A stretch of 35,198 nt of DNA. Source: Miltoncostaeales bacterium (GTDB lineage: Bacteria; Actinomycetota; Thermoleophilia; Miltoncostaeales; Miltoncostaeaceae). This document shows, piece after piece, positions 25,028-34,000 of this stretch. The stretch lies in the NCBI GenBank assembly GCA_030833665.1, contig JAURGT010000016.1, forward strand, positions 1 through 35,198, written 5' to 3'. Both the position numbers and the translations under genes were made by a program. The first letter of the stretch is position 1, and each line of letters starts with the position of its first letter. The notes under the pieces are model-generated. The model had not been told where the DNA came from. It saw nothing but the letters and a program-made list of their open reading frames with translations, and did no database searches.

Positions 25028-25965
25028 GCCGGGTCGCCGTCCTCAAGGGCGGTCCGTCGCTGGAGCGCGAGGTATCGCTGCGCTCGGGCACCAACGTGGA
25101 GCTCGCTTTGGGCCGCCTGGGGCACGAGGCCATCCCCATCGACGCCGACGCCCACATGGTGCGGGCGCTGCGCGAGGCGCGGCCCGAGGTGGCGTTCGTG
25201 GCGCTTCACGGCCGCGGGGGCGAGGATGGCACCGTGCAGGAGATCCTCGAGATCCTGAAGATCCCCTACACCGGCTCCGGGGTGCTGGCGAGCGAGCGCG
25301 CGATGGACAAGGTGGTGTCCAAGGCGCTCTTCCGCAGCGCGGACATCCCGACGCCGCATGGGTACGCCTTCTCGAAGGAGGCCTTCAGCAAGATGGGCGC
25401 GGCCGACACCCTGCCGGAGATCCAGCAGTCGCTGGGCCTGCCGCTGTGCGTCAAGCCCGCGCGGCAGGGGTCGGCCCTCGGCATCTCGATCGTGCGCGAG
25501 CCCGGCGATCTCGGCGGGGCGATCCTGAACGCCATGGGGTTCGACGACCGCGTGCTCGTTGAGCGCTTCGTGCCTGGCCGCGAGCTGGCTGTGAGCGTGG
25601 TGATGGCCAAGGACCCCTGGGCGCTGCCGGTCATCGAGGCGGTGCCCCTCGGCCATGACTTCTACGACTTCGAGGCCCGCTACACGCCGGGTGAGACCGA
25701 GCTGCGCGCGCCGCGCGATCTCGACGAGGCCACCGTGCAGGACGCCGCCGCGGTGAGCATCGCGGCCGCGCGCACGCTCGAGTGCCGCGGCATTGCCCGG
25801 GTCGATCTCATCCTCGACGACGAGGGGCGCCTGTGGGTGCTCGAGGTCAACACCATCCCGGGCATGACCGACACCAGCCTGCTGCCCAAGGCGGCCGAGG
25901 TGGCTGGCATCGGATTCGACCGCGTGGTCGCCGACATGCTCGACCTCGCGGCGCTCGACACCTGA
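25024..25965 (+). CDS. ddl: D-alanine--D-alanine ligase
   Basis: A 313-residue ATP-grasp ligase that joins two D-Ala for peptidoglycan precursors in the cytoplasm. Visible family features: N-terminal LKGGPSLEREVSLRSG, HGRGGEDGTVQEILE, GSGVLASERAMDK, the ATP-binding KPARQGSALGIS, and the metal/ATP end LEVNTIPGMTDTSLLPK. The start is TTG 25024 overlapping the aminotransferase stop; starting any later would delete the first strand. The length fits the usual 300-370 residues. No mur genes are adjacent, so ddl is detached from the division cluster. An alternative within the family, such as another D-Ala-D-X ligase, cannot be excluded by eye. Confidence 0.92.
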   Translation: MSRVAVLKGGPSLEREVSLRSGTNVELALGRLGHEAIPIDADAHMVRALREARPEVAFVALHGRGGEDGTVQEILEILKIPYTGSGVLASERAMDKVVSKALFRSADIPTPHGYAFSKEAFSKMGAADTLPEIQQSLGLPLCVKPARQGSALGISIVREPGDLGGAILNAMGFDDRVLVERFVPGRELAVSVVMAKDPWALPVIEAVPLGHDFYDFEARYTPGETELRAPRDLDEATVQDAAAVSIAAARTLECRGIARVDLILDDEGRLWVLEVNTIPGMTDTSLLPKAAEVAGIGFDRVVADMLDLAALDT

Positions 25966-25996
25966 CCCTCGATGCATCCTGAACCCCGGAGGCGCA

Positions 25997-26887
25997 ATGA
26001 GCATCGGTGATATCCCCGGCGCGCGCCGGGAGCAGGTCGACTGCGGTGACGCCATGCTGTCGGTTCAGTTCATGGGCCCGGACGATGGCGAGCCGGTGAT
26101 CCTGTGGCACGGCTTCCCTGAGATCGGCTATTCGTGGCGGCACCAGGCCGTTGCGCTGGGCGAGGCCGGCTACCGGGCCATCGTGCCCGATCTGCGCGGC
26201 TACGGCGCGAGCGACCGGCCCGAGGGCACCGAGGCCTACGCCTTCCCGAAGCTGGTGGGTGACGTCGTGGGGCTCATCAACGCGCTGGGCCACGGCTACG
26301 CGCACCTGGCGGGTCACGACTGGGGCGGCAGCCTGTGCTGGGCCACCTCCGCCCTCATGCCCGACAAGGTGCGGTCGCTGATGATCGTCAACTCGCCGCA
26401 CCCGGTGGCCAGCGCCGAGTGCCGGCAGGTGCCCGAGCAGCAGCAGAAGAGCTGGTACATGCTGCTGTTCCAGTTCCCCGGAATTGCGGAGGAGTGGCTG
26501 ATGAAGGATGACGCTGCCAACCTCGAGAGTTTCGTCTTCGACACCGCTGCGCCGCACACTTTCCCGCCCGAGGAGCGCCGGGTGTTCAAGGAGGCCCTGG
26601 CCGAGCCCGGCGCGATGACCGCCGCGCTGGAGTACTACCGCGCCAACATCCCGCCCGAGAACTGGCTGAAGCCCCCGCCCGACCTGCCGCCCATCACGGT
26701 GCCCACCACCATCATCTGGGCCGACGCCGACGCCTACATGAGCCCGATGCTCCTCGAGCGCTCGATCACCAAGGTGGAGGGCCCGCTCGAGGTGGTGATG
26801 CTCGAGGGCGTGAGCCACTGGGCGCAGCAGGAGGCCCCGGACCTCGTGACCGCCGCGATGCTGGACCACTTGGCCCACGTGGGATGA
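25997..26887 (+). CDS. Alpha/beta-fold epoxide hydrolase
   Basis: A 296-residue alpha/beta hydrolase with the epoxide hydrolase pattern: oxyanion HGFPE (38-42), nucleophile Asp108 in GHDWGG, ring-opening Tyr candidates at about 154 and 213-214 in the cap, acid Asp243 or Asp245 (WADADAYM) and base His274 (SHWAQQEAP). These enzymes hydrolyse epoxides to diols in the cytoplasm; haloalkane dehalogenases share the Asp nucleophile but usually have a Trp pair not clear here. GGAGG stands 5 bases before ATG 25997. The gene lies 31 bases after ddl and ends just before a hairpin that may act as terminator. Confidence 0.88.
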   Translation: MSIGDIPGARREQVDCGDAMLSVQFMGPDDGEPVILWHGFPEIGYSWRHQAVALGEAGYRAIVPDLRGYGASDRPEGTEAYAFPKLVGDVVGLINALGHGYAHLAGHDWGGSLCWATSALMPDKVRSLMIVNSPHPVASAECRQVPEQQQKSWYMLLFQFPGIAEEWLMKDDAANLESFVFDTAAPHTFPPEERRVFKEALAEPGAMTAALEYYRANIPPENWLKPPPDLPPITVPTTIIWADADAYMSPMLLERSITKVEGPLEVVMLEGVSHWAQQEAPDLVTAAMLDHLAHVG

Positions 26888-26893
26888 GAAAGA

Positions 26894-26919
26894 GGACAGT
26901 CATTCCGACGTGACTGTCC
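26894..26919. repeat. Hairpin (REP-like, possible terminator) after the epoxide hydrolase gene
   Basis: A perfect 9-bp stem, GGACAGTCA with TGACTGTCC, around an 8-base loop (26903-26910), 6 bases after the epoxide hydrolase stop. It shares the ACAGTCA/TGACTG core with the hairpin at 22258-22287. Confidence 0.6.
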
Positions 26920-26952
26920 CCGCGAAGTGGCTGCCCCCGGCGTTCGGCGACG

Positions 26953-26958
26953 TAGAGT
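26953..26958 (+). promoter_or_regulatory. Predicted -10 box (TAGAGT) for the crotonase gene, leaderless
   Basis: TAGAGT lies exactly 6 bases before ATG 26965, with no Shine-Dalgarno between them. No clear -35 is seen. Confidence 0.55.
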
Positions 26959-26964
26959 CCGTCC

Positions 26965-27762
26965 ATGGCCAACGCTGAAATCCCCGGGCGCATCCAGATC
27001 GAGCCCGATGGGCTCATCACCATCGTCACCATTGCCAATGAGGCGCGGGCGAACAGCCTCGACGACGCCATGCTGTCGGCGCTCGCCGAGGCGCTGTCGC
27101 CCGAGCCGCTGGGCGATGCCCGCGCCGTGGTGATCACGGGCGCGGGCGACCGGAACTTCTCAGGCGGAGTGGACCTTCAGGCGCGCGATGGCGAGGCGCT
27201 CACCGACGCCGTGCGCACGGGCGAGCGGCTGCTCGGCCGTGCCGCCGCCGCGGTGGAGGGCTGCCCCGTGCCGGTTATCGCCGCGCTCAACGGCAATGCA
27301 TTCGGCGGGGCGCTGGAGATCGCCATGGCCGCCGACTGGCGCCTTGCCGCCCGCGGCGCGCGCTTCGGCATGCCGCCGGCCCGGCTTGGCTGGGTGTACG
27401 CCGCCGAGGGCATCCATCGCTTCGTGCGCGTGGCCGGCGCTCCAGCCACGCGAGAGCTGTTCCTCACCGGACGCCCCATCGACGCCGAGCGCGCCCGGCA
27501 GATCGGCATCGTCAACCGGGTGGTCGACCGCCTCGAGCTCGTGGACCTCGCCGTGGCCGATGCCCTTGCCGTGGCCGAGAACGGCCCCATCGCGGTGGCC
27601 GGCATGCGCTCGGTGATCCGCGCCATCGAGGACGGCGTGGCACCGAGCGAGGCCGGGGAGATCGCCGAGCGCTGGCGCCAGCGGGCGTTCCAGAGCGAGG
27701 ACATCGAGGAGGGCCTGCGGGCCTTCCGCGAGAAGCGCGACCCGGAGTTCCACGGCCGCTGA
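26965..27762 (+). CDS. Enoyl-CoA hydratase/isomerase (crotonase) family protein
   Basis: A 265-residue crotonase-fold protein: ANSLDDAML near the N-terminus, oxyanion-hole segments GDRNFSGGVDL and GNAFGGALEIAMAADWRLA, and the LFLTGRPIDAERARQIGIVNRVV helix region. The first catalytic Glu site is occupied (ALEIAMAAD), but the second, normally within P-E-x-x-LG, reads PARLG, so simple hydration as in classical crotonase is doubtful; decarboxylase, isomerase or another acyl-CoA activity is possible. It is probably cytoplasmic. The HDAC-like gene follows after 34 bases, with no promoter seen between, so the two are probably co-transcribed. Confidence 0.88.
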   Translation: MANAEIPGRIQIEPDGLITIVTIANEARANSLDDAMLSALAEALSPEPLGDARAVVITGAGDRNFSGGVDLQARDGEALTDAVRTGERLLGRAAAAVEGCPVPVIAALNGNAFGGALEIAMAADWRLAARGARFGMPPARLGWVYAAEGIHRFVRVAGAPATRELFLTGRPIDAERARQIGIVNRVVDRLELVDLAVADALAVAENGPIAVAGMRSVIRAIEDGVAPSEAGEIAERWRQRAFQSEDIEEGLRAFREKRDPEFHGR

Positions 27763-27796
27763 TGGGCCGAAGCGCCGGACGCCGGTCCCCGCAGCC

Positions 27797-28681
27797 GTGA
27801 TCCGTGCGTTCGCGCATGACCGCTTCACCTACCCGTTGCCGGCGGATCATCGGTTCCCCCTCGGCCGCTACCGCATGCTGCGCGAGGTCATCGAGCAGAG
27901 GGGCATCGCTGACGTGCAGGAGGCGCCCGGCGCCACCGATGACGACCTGCTTCTGGCCCACGACCCGGTGTACCTCGACCGCGTGGTGCACGGGCGCCTC
28001 ACCGACCGCGAGCAGAAGGCCGTGGGCCTGCCGTGGTCGCCCGAGCTGGTGGAGCGCGGGCGCAGGTCGGTGGGCGCCACGCTCGCTGCCGCCGCCATGG
28101 CGCTCGACGCGGGCACGGGCATCAACCTCGGGGGCGGCACGCACCACGCCTTCGCCGACGCCGGCAAGGGCTTCTGCACGTTCAACGATGTTGCCGTGGC
28201 CGTGCGCCGGCTGCGTGCCGACGAGGCCATCGGGCGTGCCCTCGTCGTCGACCTCGATGTGCACCAGGGGGATGGCACCAACGCCATCCTCGGGCCGGAT
28301 CCCCTCACCACGTGCGCGGGGATCAACGGAGGGGCCAACTACCCCTTCCGCCGCGTTCCCGGCGACATCGAGGAGGACCTCCCCGACGGCACCGCCGACG
28401 ACGCCTACCTCCTCGCCCTCGAGCGCCTGCTGCCCGAGGCGCTCGACCGCGGCCGCCCTGACATCTGCTTCTTCCTCGCGGGCGCCGACCCATACGAGGA
28501 CGACCGGCTTGGGCGCCTGGCCCTCACGATGGATGGCCTCGAGGCGCGCGACGTGATGGTGCGCGACTGCATGCGACTGCAGGGGGTGCCCGTGGTGGTG
28601 CTGCTGGCCGGGGGGTACGGGCGCCGCGTGGAGGACACCGTGGCCATCAACCTGGCCACGGTGAGGGCCTTCGCGGCCTGA
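27797..28681 (+). CDS. Histone deacetylase-like amidohydrolase (bacterial HDAC family)
   Basis: A 294-residue zinc deacetylase of the arginase/HDAC superfamily. The N-terminal FPLGRYRMLRE, the His pair His116-His117 in GGTHHAF, zinc ligands Asp154 and His156 (DLDVHQGDGT) and Asp231 (AGADPYEDD), and the catalytic Tyr274 in AGGYG are all present. The short length and the N-terminal pattern resemble class IV/HDAC11-like bacterial proteins. Bacterial members remove acyl groups from proteins, polyamines or small molecules; the substrate here is unknown. The start is GTG 27797, without a clear Shine-Dalgarno, 34 bases after the crotonase gene. A 15-bp hairpin follows the stop. Confidence 0.93.
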   Translation: MIRAFAHDRFTYPLPADHRFPLGRYRMLREVIEQRGIADVQEAPGATDDDLLLAHDPVYLDRVVHGRLTDREQKAVGLPWSPELVERGRRSVGATLAAAAMALDAGTGINLGGGTHHAFADAGKGFCTFNDVAVAVRRLRADEAIGRALVVDLDVHQGDGTNAILGPDPLTTCAGINGGANYPFRRVPGDIEEDLPDGTADDAYLLALERLLPEALDRGRPDICFFLAGADPYEDDRLGRLALTMDGLEARDVMVRDCMRLQGVPVVVLLAGGYGRRVEDTVAINLATVRAFAA

Positions 28682-28686
28682 GACGA

Positions 28687-28721
28687 CCGGGGCCCGGGCG
28701 CGACGTGCGCCCGGGCCCCGG
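28687..28721. terminator. Bidirectional hairpin terminator (HDAC-like / pckA)
   Basis: A perfect 15-bp stem (arms 28687-28701 and 28707-28721) with loop GACGT between the convergent stops of the HDAC-like gene and pckA. There is no U tract on either side. Confidence 0.8.
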
Positions 28722-28746
28722 GGTCAAGCAGGTGTGCGGTGCGGTA

Positions 28747-30339
28747 CTAGGCGATCGGGCCCGCGGCCACGACCTCCGGGCTCACCATCGACTCGTACTG
28801 CTTGAAGTTCTCCCGGAAGGCATCGGCCAGCTTCTTGGCGGTCTCCTCGAAGGCCGACGGGTCGGGCCAGGTCTTGACCGGGTCGAGCAGGTCGGCGTCC
28901 ACGCCCGGCACGCTCACGGGGACGTGCAGGCCGAAGATCGGGTCCTGGCGCGTCTCGGCGTTGTCGAGCTCGCCGTTGATGGCGGCGCGCACCAGGGTGC
29001 GGGTGGCCTTGATGGGCATGCGCGAGCCCACGCCGTACTGGCCGCCGGTCCACCCGGTGTTCACCAGGTAGGCCACCGCGCCGGTCTTGGCGAGGCGCTC
29101 ACCGAGCATCTCCGCGTAGACGTTGGGCCTCTGCGGCAGGAACGGCGCGCCGAAGCAGGTGCTGAACGTGGTCTGCGGCTCGGTGACGCCCACCTCGGTG
29201 CCGGCCAGCTTGGCCGTGTAGCCCGAGAGGAAGTGGAACATCGCCTGCTCGGGAGTGAGGCGGGCGATGGGCGGGAGCACGCCGAAGGCGTCGGCCGTGA
29301 GCATCACCACGGTGCTCGGGATACCCGCGCGCTTCTCGGGCACCGAGCCCGGGATCTGCGTGAGCGGGTACGCCGCGCGGGTGTTCTCGGTGATGCTGTC
29401 GTCGTCGAGGTCGAGCACCCGCGTGGCCGGGTTGGCCACGGCGTTCTCCACGACGGTGCCGAAGTGCGTGGTGGTGGCGAAGATCTCCGGCTCGGCCTCG
29501 GCCGAGAGGTTGATGATCTTCGCGTAGCAGCCGTTCTCGATGTTGAACACGCCGTCGTCGGCCCAGCCGTGCTCGTCGTCGCCGATGAGGCGGCGCTCGG
29601 GGTCTGTGCTCAGCGTGGTCTTGCCGGTGCCCGACAGTCCGAAGAAGACGGCCACGCGGCCATCGTCGGCCACGTTGGCCGAGCAGTGCATCGAGAGGAT
29701 GCCCTCCTCGGGCAGCCGGTCGTTCATCAGCGTGAAGATCGACTTCTTGATCTCGCCGCCGTAGCGGGTGCCGCCGATGAGGATCTCGAGATCGGTGAGG
29801 TTGAGCGTGACGAACCCGCTGGAGTTGGTGCCGTGCACGGCCGGGTCAGCCTTGAACTCGGGCGCGTGCAGGATGACCGCGCGCGGCTGGTGCGCGGCGA
29901 TCTCATCCGGCGTCGCCGGGATGAACATCGTGCGCGCGAACAGCGTGTGCCAGGCGGAGTCGCTCACCAGGCGGAGCGGCAGGCGGTGCTCCGGGTGGGC
30001 GCCGGCGAAGGCGTCGAGCACGAAAAGCTCACGGCCGTCGGACAGCCACGCGCTGAGGTCCTTGCGGATATGCGCGTTGTGCTCCGGGGAGATGGGCTGG
30101 TTCGGGCCCCACCACACGCGGTCGTCGCTGCCGGGCTCCTTGACCGTGAACTTGTCCTTGGGGGAGCGCCCGGTGTTGGGCGCGGTGTTCACCAGCAAAG
30201 GCCCGCCCGCGGAGATCTCTCCCTCGCCGCGCCGGAGCGCGTGCTCGTAGATCTCCTCGGTCGTCGGGTTCCAGTGGACGGTGCCCGACGTGGTGATGCC
30301 GTGGGCGTCAAGGCCGACAGGGCCCATGCCGTTGCTCAT
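28747..30339 (-). CDS. pckA: Phosphoenolpyruvate carboxykinase (ATP)
   Basis: A 530-residue ATP-type PEPCK: kinase loop GLSGTGKTTL (from residue 234), the metal/substrate segments LIGDDEHGWADDGVFNIENG and RYGGEIKKS, and the C-terminal VNTGWTGGQYGVGSRM. It converts oxaloacetate and ATP to PEP and CO2 in the cytoplasm, the committed step of gluconeogenesis. ATG 30339 is preceded by GGAGGG 5 bases upstream. TACCTT on the minus strand (30402-30407) may be its -10 box, giving a leader of about 55 bases. Many classical Actinobacteria use the unrelated-sequence GTP enzyme instead. The gene is flanked by a hairpin on its 3' side and is monocistronic. Confidence 0.96.
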   Translation of the reverse strand: MSNGMGPVGLDAHGITTSGTVHWNPTTEEIYEHALRRGEGEISAGGPLLVNTAPNTGRSPKDKFTVKEPGSDDRVWWGPNQPISPEHNAHIRKDLSAWLSDGRELFVLDAFAGAHPEHRLPLRLVSDSAWHTLFARTMFIPATPDEIAAHQPRAVILHAPEFKADPAVHGTNSSGFVTLNLTDLEILIGGTRYGGEIKKSIFTLMNDRLPEEGILSMHCSANVADDGRVAVFFGLSGTGKTTLSTDPERRLIGDDEHGWADDGVFNIENGCYAKIINLSAEAEPEIFATTTHFGTVVENAVANPATRVLDLDDDSITENTRAAYPLTQIPGSVPEKRAGIPSTVVMLTADAFGVLPPIARLTPEQAMFHFLSGYTAKLAGTEVGVTEPQTTFSTCFGAPFLPQRPNVYAEMLGERLAKTGAVAYLVNTGWTGGQYGVGSRMPIKATRTLVRAAINGELDNAETRQDPIFGLHVPVSVPGVDADLLDPVKTWPDPSAFEETAKKLADAFRENFKQYESMVSPEVVAAGPIA

Positions 30340-30460
30340 GCATTCCCTCCGGTGGGGTTTCGCGTCCGCACGGGGCATGCACACCTCCGGGCGGTCCGGG
30401 AAAGGTACCGGAGCGGCCGGGGGGAAGGCGCTCGCGGGAGAGGGCCATTCGTCCCCCTGA

Positions 30461-30466
30461 TAGCGT
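30461..30466 (+). promoter_or_regulatory. Predicted -10 box (TAGCGT) for the small MetE-like gene, leaderless
   Basis: TAGCGT lies exactly 6 bases before GTG 30473, the same spacing as at 10944 and 26953. No Shine-Dalgarno is present. Confidence 0.5.
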
Positions 30467-30472
30467 CACCGG

Positions 30473-31009
30473 GTGCGCAGGGGAGAGCTCGAATCCGCCG
30501 GAATCAACGTGCCCGTGCTCGCCACGGTGTGCGCCGGGCCGCTGCCCCAGCCGGGCAACTGGGCGCTGAGGCTCGAGAAGCTGGGGCTCGACGTGATCAC
30601 CACCGGCGCGCCGGTGGACGATCCCGTGGCCGTGGCCACCACCGCCGTCGCGGTGCCGTTCCGACCCGTGATGGCGTGGCCGGGGGATGCCTCGGTGGAA
30701 TTGCTGGTGGAGGCCGGCGCGCGCATCGTGGCCACCGATGACCCAGTGCCCTCAGGTGCCTATGCCTTCACGGTGGACGAGGCCATGGTGGTGCCGATCA
30801 GCGCCGACGCCCCGGCCGAGAACGCCAACGACGTCGCCCGCGAGGTGCTGGCCGCGGCCCGCGGAGGCCAGGCGTCGAGCATATGGGTGGCAGCCCCCGA
30901 TCTCTCCACGGTGCCCGAGGACATCGTGGAGGCCAAGCTCGAGGCCATGTGCGAGGGCACCCGCATGGCGCGCCTCTGGCTCTCGAAGCAGCAGAGCGAC
31001 CCGGACTGA
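30473..31009 (+). CDS. Hypothetical protein, possibly related to the MetE/UROD barrel
   Basis: A 178-residue cytoplasmic protein that I cannot name. It looks like alternating strands and helices of a barrel fragment: VPVLATVCAGP, GLDVITTGAP, FRPVMAW, GARIVATDDP, SSIWVAAPD. The last 35 residues (APDLSTVPEDIVEAKLEAMCEG) resemble the C-terminal end of cobalamin-independent methionine synthase-like proteins, where a Pro-Asp-Cys-Gly zinc loop precedes a K-L helix; here the zinc Cys is absent at that point. It is convergent with metH. The only Cys residues are Cys20 and one near the C-terminus, so a MetE-like zinc site is not supported. Function unassigned. Confidence 0.6.
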   Translation: MRRGELESAGINVPVLATVCAGPLPQPGNWALRLEKLGLDVITTGAPVDDPVAVATTAVAVPFRPVMAWPGDASVELLVEAGARIVATDDPVPSGAYAFTVDEAMVVPISADAPAENANDVAREVLAAARGGQASSIWVAAPDLSTVPEDIVEAKLEAMCEGTRMARLWLSKQQSDPD

Positions 31010-31078
31010 CCCCGGTGTCAGGCACTTAACCGAGCCGCGCGCCTTGCGCGACGCTCGGTTAAGTGCCTGACACCGGGG
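31010..31078. repeat. 69-bp REP-like palindrome between convergent genes
   Basis: Two perfect 25-bp arms (31010-31034 and 31054-31078) begin CCCCGGTGTCAGGCACTTAA, with an inner stem CGCGC/GCGCG (31036-31040, 31046-31050) around GCCTT. The element starts at the base after the stop of the 30473 gene and ends 8 bases before the metH stop, so it fills the whole gap and can also end transcription from both sides. Its length and perfection exceed a normal terminator. Confidence 0.85.
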
Positions 31079-31086
31079 TTCGGGGG

Positions 31087-34000
31087 CTAGGCGCTCTCGG
31101 GCAGGCGGTTGCGGCGGCGGGCCGAGAAGTACGTGGCCTGCGGGTGGTGCATGATGATCGCCGCGGTGCTCTGCTCGGGCGTGAGCTGGAAGGCGCTGGT
31201 GAGGGCCATGCCCATCTCCTCCGGGTGCGGGCTGAGCAGGCGCAGCACGTCGACGTGCTGCTCGATGTCCGGGCAGGCGGGGTAGCCCCACGAGTATCGC
31301 CGGCCCTGGTCGGTGCCCAGGCCCAGTTCGCGCTTGATGCGCGCGTGCACCAGGTCGGCCATGCCCTCGGCGGCCTCCACTGCCAGCCCGTGGGCGAAGT
31401 AGGCCTCCGTGTACTCCTCCTCGGCCTGCAGCCGGTCCAGGTACTCGGTGGCCTCCTGTCCGACGGTCACGGCCTGCAGGGCGATCACATCGCGCACGCC
31501 GCCGTCGATGGGGCGCAGGTAGTCAGCAAGGCACAGAAGCCGGCCCTCGTCCTGCCGCGGGAAGTCGAAGCGCGCGGCCTCGTCGCCGGTCTCGGGGTCG
31601 AAGATCACCACGGCGTCGCCGTCGCGGTTCGCGGGGAAGTACCCGTAGGTGCCGCGCGGCACGATCCAGCCGTCCTGGATGGAGCGCTTCTCCATCTGCT
31701 TGCGCCGCGGCAGGAACTCCTCGGCCACGATGCGCTCGAACTCGGCCTCATCCTGGCCCCGGCCACCCCACGACATCTTGTAGAGCGACTTCTCGTCCAT
31801 GCGCGCGAACATCTCCTCGACGTCGAAGTCGGTCACGCGCACAGCGCCCCAGAACGGCGGCTCGGGCACGGGCGCGTCGTCGAGCACCACCGGCTCTGCG
31901 GCCGGGCGGGGACGGGCCTTGGCCTCGGCCACCTTCTCGTCGCTCTCGGCGGCCTCGTCCAGGCGCTCCTGCAGGAACACCGGGCGGTCGTCGGGGTCCT
32001 GCAGGCGGTCCACCGCAGCCAGCCCGTCGAAGGCGTCCTTGCAGTAGAACACCCCGCCGGCGTACGGATCCCCGTCCTCGAGGAACAGCGTGCGCCGCCC
32101 GAACTGACGGTTGATCGCCGCGCCGCCGATGAGCACGGGGTAGTCCATTCCGCGCGCGGCGAGCTCCTGCACCAGCAGCGGCATCTGCTTGCTCGTGCTC
32201 ACCAGCAGCGCCGACACGCCGATGACGTCCGCCTTGTGCTCCACCGCGGCGTCGATGATGGCCGTCACGGGCACCTGCCGGCCAAGGTCGTGCACGGTGT
32301 AGCCGTTGTTCTTGAGGATCGTGCCCACGAGGTTCTTGCCGATGTCGTGCACGTCGCCATACACCGTGGCCATGATCACCGTGCCCTTGGTGTAGCCCTC
32401 CACCTGATCGAGGTACTGCTCGATGTGGGCCACGCTCTTCTTCATCACCTCGGCGCTCTGCAGCACGTAGGGGAGGATCAGCTCACCCCGGCCGAAGCGG
32501 TCGCCCACCTCCTTCATGGCGGGCAGAAGCACCTCGTTGAGCACCTCGATGGCCTCGTCGTTGGCCCGAGCTCCGCGCTGGTCGAGCGCGGCGTCGACGT
32601 CGGCCTCCACGCCCTCGGGCACCCGGTGCAGGATGCGCTCGAAGATGATCTCGTCGGGCGGCAGGCCCTCGAAGCGCGCCGTGGGGTCGGGAGCCTCCTG
32701 GGCCTCCACGCCCTCGTACTTCGCGATGAAGCGGGGGAGGGCGTCGTCGCGGCGGGCGAAGATGAGGTCGTCGGCCAGCTCGATCTCGTCGGCGGGAATC
32801 TCGCCCAGCGGCCGGTTGTGCGTGGGGTTGATCATCGCGAGGTCGAGCCCGGCATCCACCGCGCGGGCCAGGAACACGCTGTTGAGAGTGGCGCGCGCGG
32901 CCGGGGCGAGCCCGAACGACACGTTGCTCACTCCCAGGCTCGTGTAGACGCCCGGCAGGTTCTCCTTGATCAGCCGGATGCCCTCGATCGTGGCCCTGCC
33001 CGACTCGCGGTATTCCTCCTCGCCGGTGGCCAGCGTGAAGGTGAGGGCGTCGAAGATGAGGGCCTCGGGCGGCAGGCCGTACTCGTCCACCACGATGTCG
33101 TGGATCTTCTTCGCCACGCCCAGCTTCTCCTCGGGCGTCTTGGCCATGCCGATCTCGTCATCGATGGTGAGCGCCACCACGGCCGCGCCGTGCTTCCTCA
33201 CGATCGGCACGACCTGGTCGATCTTCACCCGGCCGTTCTCCATGTTGATGGAGTTGACGATGGCCCGGCCGGGGTAGGTGGCGAGGGCGGCCTCTACGGC
33301 GTCGGCCTCGGTGCTGTCGATCATCAGCGGGGCCTCGACGCCCATCGCGAGCTTCTTGGTGAGGATCCCCAGCTGCTCTGGCTCGTCGACGCGCTCGGTG
33401 AGCGCCACGCACACGTCCAGCACGTGCGCGCCGAACTCCACCTGCTCGCGGGCCACGGCCAGCGCGCCGTCGTAGTCGTCCGCGAGGATCATCTCCTTGA
33501 TCTTGCGGCTGCCCTGGGTGTTCACGCGCTCGCCCACGATGGTGGGGCGGGGCTCCTGCCCGAGGTCGACCGCCCGCATGGCGCTGGCCACTCGCGGCGT
33601 CTTGTCGGTGGGCGGGTGCTTATGGGGGGTCACGTCCTTCAGCGCCGCCACGATGGCCCGGATGTGATCGGGCGTGCTTCCGCAGCAGCCCCCCACCACG
33701 TTGGGGCCGAAGTCGCGCACCATCGCGGCGATCTGCTTGGCCATCTCGTCGGGCCCGAGGTCGTAGTGCGCCACGCCGCCCACGTTGCGCGGCAGGCCGG
33801 CGTTGGGCACCACCGAGATGGGCTTGCTCGAGTGCTCGCACATGTAGCTCACGGGCTCGCGCAGGTGCTCGGGGCCCACCGAGCAGTTGGTGCCGATCAC
33901 ATCGGCGCCCATGGCCTCGAGGATGGTGACGACGGCGCCCACGTCCGTTCCCAGCAGCATGCGGCCCGTCTGGTCGAGGGCCACCTGCGCCTGGATCGGC

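Noticed and set aside
28705-30741. A 678-codon open frame on the + strand opposite pckA, running on into the next gene region.
   Set aside because: Low-complexity Arg/Gly/Val/His translation with no domain; pckA on the other strand is unmistakable.
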